DNA of 64,000 bases from Bdellovibrionales bacterium (GTDB taxonomy: Bacteria > Bdellovibrionota > Bdellovibrionia > Bdellovibrionales > UBA1609), in contig JADJVA010000020.1 in assembly GCA_016716765.1 (NCBI GenBank), positions 1,054,001 to 1,118,000 on the forward strand. The letters are read 5' to 3'. The notes beneath the pieces are model-generated. The model worked only from the letters and a program-made list of their open reading frames with translations, did not search any database and had not been told where the DNA came from. Shown here piece after piece: positions 58,432 to 64,000 of the stretch. How positions within the stretch are numbered: position 1 is the stretch's first letter; every line of letters begins with the position of its first letter. Made by a program: the position numbers and the translations under genes.

Positions 58432-59112
58432 TTAGTACTTAATCTTGTCTCGATTCGATACAATTAAGTTCATCAGATTCATGCTGCTCTCAAGCATATC
58501 ATTGATTGCACGTCCTATTTTAATCTGAAAAAATCCAAATGAAACAATTGCCACGATCGCGACCAGAAGGCCGAAAGCCGTGCAGTTAAGAGCCTCAGAA
58601 ATTCCCAGAGAAAGTCGGGCCGCCTTGGTTGCGGCATCTGCTTCTGCAACTCCTGAAAATGATCGAATCAAACCAACAATCGTTCCAAAAAGCCCAATCA
58701 GAACAGAGACGTTGCCAAACACCGCAAGAAAAGAGGTCCATCCTTCAAGTCGCGGAGTCTCTCGGAGAACCGCTGCATCCATGGCTACCTGCACTTCTTC
58801 ATCTGGGCGCTTATTCATGACCTGCACCAAACCCGATTTCAGGGTATTTGTGAGAGGTGTTGGACGACTATCACAAAAGGCAATCGCCTGCTTGATATCT
58901 CCTCGCAACAACATACTAAACAAGTTCTCATTGAGGCTGATTTTGTCCAGAGTCAGCTTTGAAAGGCTCATCGTCCTTTCCAGAATGAGAAAAACTGTTA
59001 ATATCCCGACAAGCAGGATTAAATACATCACGGTCCCGCCCTCGCAAAAGGCGCGCCCGATAAAATTCCCGTATTCAGCACAATGGCTGACGACCGCCGC
59101 TGGTTGATTCAA
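58432..59112 (-). CDS. TolQ/ExbB/MotA-family proton channel protein (AglR-like)
   Basis: 226 residues with three membrane segments (about 28-46, 130-150 and 175-200). The MotA/TolQ/ExbB signature region LAVFGNVSVLIGLFGTIVGLIRSFSGV is clear. It forms the proton channel around the two TolR-like helices. GGTGATGA-like translational context is weak but the gene is flanked by 26 and 17 base gaps within the cluster. N-terminus begins MNQPAAVVSHCAEYGNF. Confidence 0.9.
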   Translation of the reverse strand: MNQPAAVVSHCAEYGNFIGRAFCEGGTVMYLILLVGILTVFLILERTMSLSKLTLDKISLNENLFSMLLRGDIKQAIAFCDSRPTPLTNTLKSGLVQVMNKRPDEEVQVAMDAAVLRETPRLEGWTSFLAVFGNVSVLIGLFGTIVGLIRSFSGVAEADAATKAARLSLGISEALNCTAFGLLVAIVAIVSFGFFQIKIGRAINDMLESSMNLMNLIVSNRDKIKY

Positions 59113-59129
59113 TTTTCATCCCTCCCCTT

Positions 59130-61247
59130 TTATTGTGAAGTAAAAACAAACGGATACGTCACCCGACCCACTTGATCAGGCGGCGGCTCCGGAAATCTCC
59201 AAGTTTTCAAACGTTGAACCAAACAATCAACAACTGACTTGTCTCCCAAGCTTGTGCTGACCACGACCACATTAGACACTCTGCCTCGTTCCTCAATATC
59301 CCATTGAACAACAAGTTTCCCATAAAGGTCGGGACTCCGAGCAAGAGCCATTTCATAACAATTCCGAATGACTCGTTTTTCTGCCAAGATCACTCGACGG
59401 ATAGCTTCTCTGTCAATCGATCCTACAAACTCCGCATCCTGCCCTCCGACCTGCACCTCTACCCGACTCTTCTTTCCAATACCGCCCGAACCGTAACCAA
59501 AAGCGCCACTTGTTTTTCCTGTCGTCCCTACACCGGCTATCCCAACTGTCGCACTTCCTTTGCCACCCACTCCCGTACTTTTGAGTTTTGATCCGATATT
59601 GTCGCCAGCGCGATCTTCGGCCTGCCCAGCAAAGCCTGTTGCTGAGTCCGCAAGACCACTCAATTCACCTGCCCCTGAATAGGCTTTGTCCAACTTTGTT
59701 TGGGTTCCTCTTGAGCCAAAAGCACCCAACAATCCCACTTTTGAAACATCGACTTTTTCGCTCGAAGGGCTCGCTCCCGACTTCCCGGTATTTATGGCTC
59801 CCCCTTCACGATTTGAAGTCAGATTCTTCTTGTTCGTCTTATTAGGATTTGGTTTTGCCTGTGCTGGCGTGCCCGCATTTTCTTTAGACTCAGATTTAGG
59901 ACTTGGTTTTGCCGCAGGAGCTGGCACGGCAACAGCCTTAGGCGTTGGAGCGGGGACGGTTGCAGTGTTCTTTTGTTCAACAATCTTCACAATTTTCTTC
60001 TCAGGAATCGGCTCCACCTTCGCTTCCACCACTTCCTTAGGCTCTGGTCGAGGTGGATTAAAAATGACAAGAGCCTTGCGCATGGGTTCTTCAAGCAAGG
60101 ACTCATCGTTTAATTTTTTTGGAGCGTACACCATCATGTACAATCCAAAAGTCAGAGCAACAACAGCAGCTAAAATAACTCCTGTCACTTCCGAGGCCGT
60201 CAAATCCAGGAGAGGAGCTACAAGGGGTTTGGGGGCCTCAGGAACATAGCGCACATATAAATTAATTAGATCCCCGTAAATCCCTACTCTGGCCATCTCA
60301 CCTTGTTTGAGGCCAATTTCGTATCCGACTGTATTTCGAACCAAACGGTTTTGTCTGATCAATTCAGAGAAGCTCTTGGTTCCTTCTTCTGATATCAATT
60401 CACCGGACATTTCTCCGGAGACACAAACCGTCGCAAGCGAATCAATACGCACAAGAGAATGGGAGAAATTCGACCCTAAATTTGGCAGAATGATTTGATT
60501 CCCGGGATTGGAACCAACTTTCACCATACCCCTTTCAGAGAAATGATAAGTACTCAAAATCCGTTCACGCCATGCAACGATGACTTCAACGACCGTTCCC
60601 TTGCCCGGCCTCAGCACCTCATTGAGACTTCCAAATTCGCTCGGCGGCGCGTAGGTTCCATTTTTATGAGAGATAACTGCCTTTGTGTTTTCCTTGGATT
60701 CCTTAGGCGGACTCCATCCTTCAGATCTGCCAACAAAAGAAGGAAGAGATTGAGGCATTTTGATTTCTGGAGTGAGGCTTGGCGCCGCTGAGTGAACCGT
60801 CTCTTCTCGGATAACTGGACTTGTCACATTTGAAATGAGAGGCGGACTTGCGCTAGCTTCGGAGTTCAATCCCTCCAGAGGGATTCCTGCCTTGACATCC
60901 ACAGCGCCAGGACCCCTCGTCTCAACACTGGGGGGCGACATGGGCTTTGGAATCCCAATGTAAAAATCGAGCTGATATGGACCCACCAGGAAAGAATCAC
61001 CAGACTCGATTCGTTCATCCAAAATTTTTCTGCCCTTAAACAAAGTACCTGTTTGGGAACCGAGATCCGAAATGTAAAATCCTGAGTCCCTTTCCTCAAT
61101 CAAAGTATGCAAGGGGGCAATCGAATCTGCTTTCAATTGAATTTGCGAATTAATGCTCGTTCCCACTACGATCTGAGAATCGGAAAACTGTTTTACAGAT
61201 TCAAGCTGCGTACCTTTATAGATGCGTATGACTATTGGCAGCTTCAA
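59130..61247 (-). CDS. FHA-domain protein with AgmX/PglI-type C-terminus (gliding-motor-like)
   Basis: 705 residues. The first 95 residues form an FHA domain (SQIVVGTSINSQIQL, SDLGSQTGTLFKGRKI). A second FHA-like segment at about 215-340 has FSERGMVKVGSNPGNQIILPNLGSNFSHSLVRI. A membrane segment (VTGVILAAVVALTFGLYMM) follows at about 350-372, then a long Pro/Lys/Ala linker, a Gly-rich stretch and the AgmX/PglI C-terminal domain (IDREAIRRVILAEKRVIRNCYE to RLKTWRFPEP). This is the layout of TonB-like energy transducers of the gliding machinery: phosphopeptide sensing inside, force transfer outside. Directly upstream of the TolQ-like gene. Confidence 0.85.
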   Translation of the reverse strand: MKLPIVIRIYKGTQLESVKQFSDSQIVVGTSINSQIQLKADSIAPLHTLIEERDSGFYISDLGSQTGTLFKGRKILDERIESGDSFLVGPYQLDFYIGIPKPMSPPSVETRGPGAVDVKAGIPLEGLNSEASASPPLISNVTSPVIREETVHSAAPSLTPEIKMPQSLPSFVGRSEGWSPPKESKENTKAVISHKNGTYAPPSEFGSLNEVLRPGKGTVVEVIVAWRERILSTYHFSERGMVKVGSNPGNQIILPNLGSNFSHSLVRIDSLATVCVSGEMSGELISEEGTKSFSELIRQNRLVRNTVGYEIGLKQGEMARVGIYGDLINLYVRYVPEAPKPLVAPLLDLTASEVTGVILAAVVALTFGLYMMVYAPKKLNDESLLEEPMRKALVIFNPPRPEPKEVVEAKVEPIPEKKIVKIVEQKNTATVPAPTPKAVAVPAPAAKPSPKSESKENAGTPAQAKPNPNKTNKKNLTSNREGGAINTGKSGASPSSEKVDVSKVGLLGAFGSRGTQTKLDKAYSGAGELSGLADSATGFAGQAEDRAGDNIGSKLKSTGVGGKGSATVGIAGVGTTGKTSGAFGYGSGGIGKKSRVEVQVGGQDAEFVGSIDREAIRRVILAEKRVIRNCYEMALARSPDLYGKLVVQWDIEERGRVSNVVVVSTSLGDKSVVDCLVQRLKTWRFPEPPPDQVGRVTYPFVFTSQ

Positions 61248-61531
61248 TCTGAACTCCCACCACGAGGCATGTCCTCAGCGGTTCTTCTCATCTCTGGAAG
61301 GAAATTCTCGCGAAGCTTAATCAGTCTTTTGAAATTAAATTGCTTCTTTTGAAGAAGGTAAAAAAGCTCTGGCTTTTTTACTTCGCCTTCTATCAATTCA
61401 TCTTCGAAATTGATAGAAGTTCGGCGTTTCTTGGCATCAGCCGATTCTTCTCCAAGAGTTGAAGCCGAAATAACCAAGAAAGATAAAGTCAAAACTAAAG
61501 AGATAAAAACTCTAATGATCCATTCCCCCAT
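61244..61531 (-). CDS. Small secreted protein of the gliding-type cluster
   Basis: 95 residues with a signal peptide (VFISLVLTLSFLVISASTLG). The mature part RRTSINFEDELIEGEVKKPELFYLLQKKQFNFKRLIKLRENFLPEM is dense in charged and aromatic residues and looks strongly conserved in character. It overlaps the FHA gene by four bases. From position it is a periplasmic part of the motor complex; no named family is claimed. Confidence 0.75.
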   Translation of the reverse strand: MGEWIIRVFISLVLTLSFLVISASTLGEESADAKKRRTSINFEDELIEGEVKKPELFYLLQKKQFNFKRLIKLRENFLPEMRRTAEDMPRGGSSD

Positions 61532-61542
61532 GGCTACCTCAT

Positions 61543-62421
61543 TTATTCCCCAGACTTGAGTTTCTTTTCCAATTCCTCAGCCCTGCGAATAGCCTTTGGA
61601 TCATCTGCGACAAATTTGATCTTACTGATCACTTTCAAAGCATCATCCTTGGCTTTCAATCGCTCAGTTAAAAGTGTAGCATAGTTTAGCAAAACAGTAA
61701 TATTCCTTGCAGTTCCCCTACCAATTTCTTCATAAATATCGCGTGCCCTATTTGCCTGTCCCTCGAAACTCAAGGCAACCGCTAGGTTATTTGCCACCCC
61801 AACGGCCTCTTCCTTTCCCTCTCGCAGACCCGATTTAACCATTTTATAGCCGCTGTCCAACGGGGCCAAGGCCCTGTTGTAGTCCCGGTATTCCAAATAT
61901 ATGGATGCCAAATTTGTTGCACCGATGACATAGCCTTGTCTCATTTCTAGACTCTTCTTAAACGACGAAATTGCCGACCTCTGATCTCCCTCAGTCAAAA
62001 ACACAATGCCCAAATTATTATGCAAAGCTGGCTCTTTTGGATGAACACTCAAGGCACGTCGTAAAATGATTTTAGCAAGCCCCAGATTGTTCCTTCCAAA
62101 ATAATGCAATGCAAGCGTATTGAGAGCAACCAGGTGACCAGGGTCTTTCCCCAATATCCTAGAAGTTGCCGCAATAATTTGGGGTTCAAGACCAGCCCGG
62201 CGGGCAGCCAGCAATGCCTCAACATCCTCTTTTTCCGTGGTCTCAGGTCTTTCCCTTTTTGCGAGTTTCTCATTAGATACTCCACGGACCTCATTGTTGT
62301 CCGCGCCCGTTTCTTCGACAGGATCTGAGCCATCAAGATCATCAAACTGAAAGGCTCCAGCTGGCCAAACACCGAAGCTGGACGAGATCATCAAAAGCAA
62401 AAATAAGAAACATTTTCTCAC
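61543..62421 (-). CDS. Secreted TPR-repeat protein
   Basis: 292 residues with a signal peptide (FLFLLLMISSSFGVWPAGAFQ), an acidic linker and about five tetratricopeptide repeats (for example PALHNNLGIVFLTEGDQRSAISSFKKSLEMRQG and ATNLASIYLEYRDYNRALAPLDSGYKM). TPR repeats make protein-binding solenoids. It sits directly after the larger TPR gene (one base apart) and 11 bases before the small secreted protein gene. Resembles the TPR members of gliding-motility clusters (AglT/GltE-like in role). Confidence 0.82.
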   Translation of the reverse strand: MRKCFLFLLLMISSSFGVWPAGAFQFDDLDGSDPVEETGADNNEVRGVSNEKLAKRERPETTEKEDVEALLAARRAGLEPQIIAATSRILGKDPGHLVALNTLALHYFGRNNLGLAKIILRRALSVHPKEPALHNNLGIVFLTEGDQRSAISSFKKSLEMRQGYVIGATNLASIYLEYRDYNRALAPLDSGYKMVKSGLREGKEEAVGVANNLAVALSFEGQANRARDIYEEIGRGTARNITVLLNYATLLTERLKAKDDALKVISKIKFVADDPKAIRRAEELEKKLKSGE

Positions 62422-64000
62422 TTAATTCTCCAGGTAGTCTGGAACCTTGGTCAAAATAGCTTCCTCTCCAAAATTAGGAAATTTCTCACTATTCAACCGG
62501 TTCGCTTCGACAAATGCGGCTTTCAACCACTCGTTGTAACCTTCTAGCCTGTATCCCTTTTCTATCGCAGCTGTGTAATTACTCAATGCCTCGTCCTGAA
62601 AAGGTCTTGCGACCTTGTCAACGCCCATTTTATATTCCTTCAATTGGTCCGGAGAAAGATTGTTTGGAAGCGCAACTGAATAAAGGGCTGCACTCATGTG
62701 TTGATTTGCCTGACCAGATAAAGTAAGCGCTGCAACAACCATATATGCATCATCATATTTGATAACCTCCTTTAGTCGCTCCTTCAGCTTGCTGATCAGA
62801 TCAAGCTTTCTACGTACGGCGTTATCCTGCCCCGAGGGATCGGAGGGAATTTTTATGGACCGCAATTCGTCGTAAACCCTGTAGACGATTTTGAATTGAG
62901 CTTCGGCCGCATGCGCGACGCCCACCGGATTTCCATTTTTTGAAAATCCCTTCTGCACTGCGACTGTCCTTTTAAAATAGTCGTCAGAGGCCTTTTTTCT
63001 CCCCAACTTTTCTTCAATTACTCCAAGCTGAAAAAGTGCCTCGATAAGCGCTGAGGCATTTGCTGGATTCAGATCGACGTACTGGCTGTAGTAGCTTCGA
63101 GCATTCTTCAAATTCCCTCTCTTTTGCCAGATCTTCGCCATAAGAAAAATGACCTCCATACGATCACGACGCTTACTTCGATCAAAATACTTTTGGTAAT
63201 TATCAAGAGCTGAGTTATAGAAATTCATGCCGTCCCGAATAACTCCAGCATTGTAGAAAAAATCGACAGCATCCTTATCGCCCTTGGCGTTTTCATTTGC
63301 ATACTTCTCAAAAAATTCAGCGGCCTCTTTGTATTGCCCAGATTTTTCATACAACAAAGCCATAAATTTCAAAGATTTTTGCTTTAAATCCTCGTGCCCC
63401 TTGCTCGAACCCTTAAGGACTGATCCGTACATCGCTAAAGCCTTCAATAGGTCGCCCGCTCTTTCGTAGTTTACCGCCGAATTGAATCGCGCGGAAGTTG
63501 CCAATTCAGAGCGTCCGTTCTTATTCGAAAAAGACTCAAACTGCTTTGCACTGGAAATAAAATCCTTTCCGGCTTCCATATTTTGAGCACGTTTGAAGGA
63601 TGATTTTTCCAGAATTGATTGCACCTGAGCGCCTACCGGGGACGCGGCCAACTGAGGTATGCTGAGGATTTCCTGTCCAGCCTTTTCTAACCCCTCATAG
63701 TCATTCTTTAGATTGTAGATATCGAGAGTCAAATTTGCCGAATACTCGGCAAATTTAGTACTTGGCGCCGTTTTAATTATATCCTGAAATGACAAGAGGG
63801 CGCGATCAAATTGATTGTAATAGTAATAAAGGGCACCAAGCCGATACTTAATCGCGATTGCATCCGAACCTTTTGGAAAATCTTTAAGAAATCTCAAAAC
63901 CACTTTCTCAAACTTCTTGATCGTGGAATCAAATTCGACTGGTGATGTTGTACCTCCAACAATCTTTTTAACTTCTTCAGAAGTGGGTAATTTCTTTTCC
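62422..64000 (-). CDS. Large TPR-repeat protein, 5' end outside the window
   Basis: The frame is open through base 64000, so the true start lies beyond the right edge; the GTG at 63903 is internal (preceded in frame by KKFEKV). At least 525 residues are visible, made of repeated 34-residue helical pairs such as RLGALYYYYNQFDRALLSFQDIIK, VNYERAGDLLKALAMYGSVLKG, ALYEKSGQYKEAAEFFEKYANE and LMAKIWQKRGNLKNARSYYSQYVDL. No signal or anchor is visible because the N-terminus is missing. It abuts the following TPR gene by one base. Likely a scaffold of the envelope-motor cluster. Confidence 0.85.
   Translation of the reverse strand, partial: EKKLPTSEEVKKIVGGTTSPVEFDSTIKKFEKVVLRFLKDFPKGSDAIAIKYRLGALYYYYNQFDRALLSFQDIIKTAPSTKFAEYSANLTLDIYNLKNDYEGLEKAGQEILSIPQLAASPVGAQVQSILEKSSFKRAQNMEAGKDFISSAKQFESFSNKNGRSELATSARFNSAVNYERAGDLLKALAMYGSVLKGSSKGHEDLKQKSLKFMALLYEKSGQYKEAAEFFEKYANENAKGDKDAVDFFYNAGVIRDGMNFYNSALDNYQKYFDRSKRRDRMEVIFLMAKIWQKRGNLKNARSYYSQYVDLNPANASALIEALFQLGVIEEKLGRKKASDDYFKRTVAVQKGFSKNGNPVGVAHAAEAQFKIVYRVYDELRSIKIPSDPSGQDNAVRRKLDLISKLKERLKEVIKYDDAYMVVAALTLSGQANQHMSAALYSVALPNNLSPDQLKEYKMGVDKVARPFQDEALSNYTAAIEKGYRLEGYNEWLKAAFVEANRLNSEKFPNFGEEAILTKVPDYLEN

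Overview
The window reads as a chromosome segment from a Bdellovibrio-like predatory or gliding bacterium (Bdellovibrionota). The grounds are the gene families and their order: a type IV pilus run pilM-N-O-P-Q with pilD, a Myxococcus/Bdellovibrio-type gliding-motor cluster (TolQ/TolR-like proteins, an FHA plus AgmX/PglI-type protein, TPR proteins), the order lptC/A-lptB-rpoN-hpf, many lipoproteins and a full rrn operon. This placement rests on protein families and gene order only; the 16S rRNA was not compared with a database. Most genes lie on the minus strand.

Bases 1-7547 hold the most unusual region. It contains two adenylate-forming ligases (one cut by the window edge), two small acyl-carrier-like proteins, two MBOAT membrane acyltransferases and two membrane-anchored SGNH proteins. 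This looks like a doubled DltA/DltC/DltB/DltD-type system for moving an activated acyl group across the membrane onto a cell-surface acceptor. Bases 7568-18703 are mixed housekeeping and accessory genes: an orphan TRAP binding protein, a DEAD-box helicase, a glycerate-kinase-like P-loop protein, TrmK, a beta-lactamase-fold lipoprotein lacking catalytic residues, an ATP-grasp/metallopeptidase pair, a degenerate response regulator and a VWA protein.

Bases 18740-24035 are the rrn operon (16S, tRNA-Ile, 23S, 5S) on the minus strand, with a recognisable promoter, boxA-like sites, a 16S processing stem and an intrinsic terminator. Bases 24493-29205 are a plus-strand set of secreted proteins (cytochrome-c-like DUF1588-type protein, DUF1501-type Tat protein). 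Two of its genes carry -1 frameshifts at short homopolymers. tRNA-Ala lies just beyond it.

Bases 29508-41090 hold small conserved genes, rarA, the pilus operon (with an extra shortened pilN copy), pilD and an ABC-2 exporter. Bases 41218-51166 form a probable operon lepA - three lepB-type signal peptidases - pyrB - carA - a gene of unknown function - carB. The third LepB has Arg where the catalytic Lys is expected. metK, hpf, rpoN, lptB and a fused LptC/LptA protein follow, then a GYF-like/PilZ protein, and finally the gliding-motor-like cluster that runs off the right edge.

Overall the region is dominated by cell-envelope functions: surface acylation, LPS export, protein secretion and processing, pili and an energised envelope motor, interleaved with translation and pyrimidine synthesis genes.
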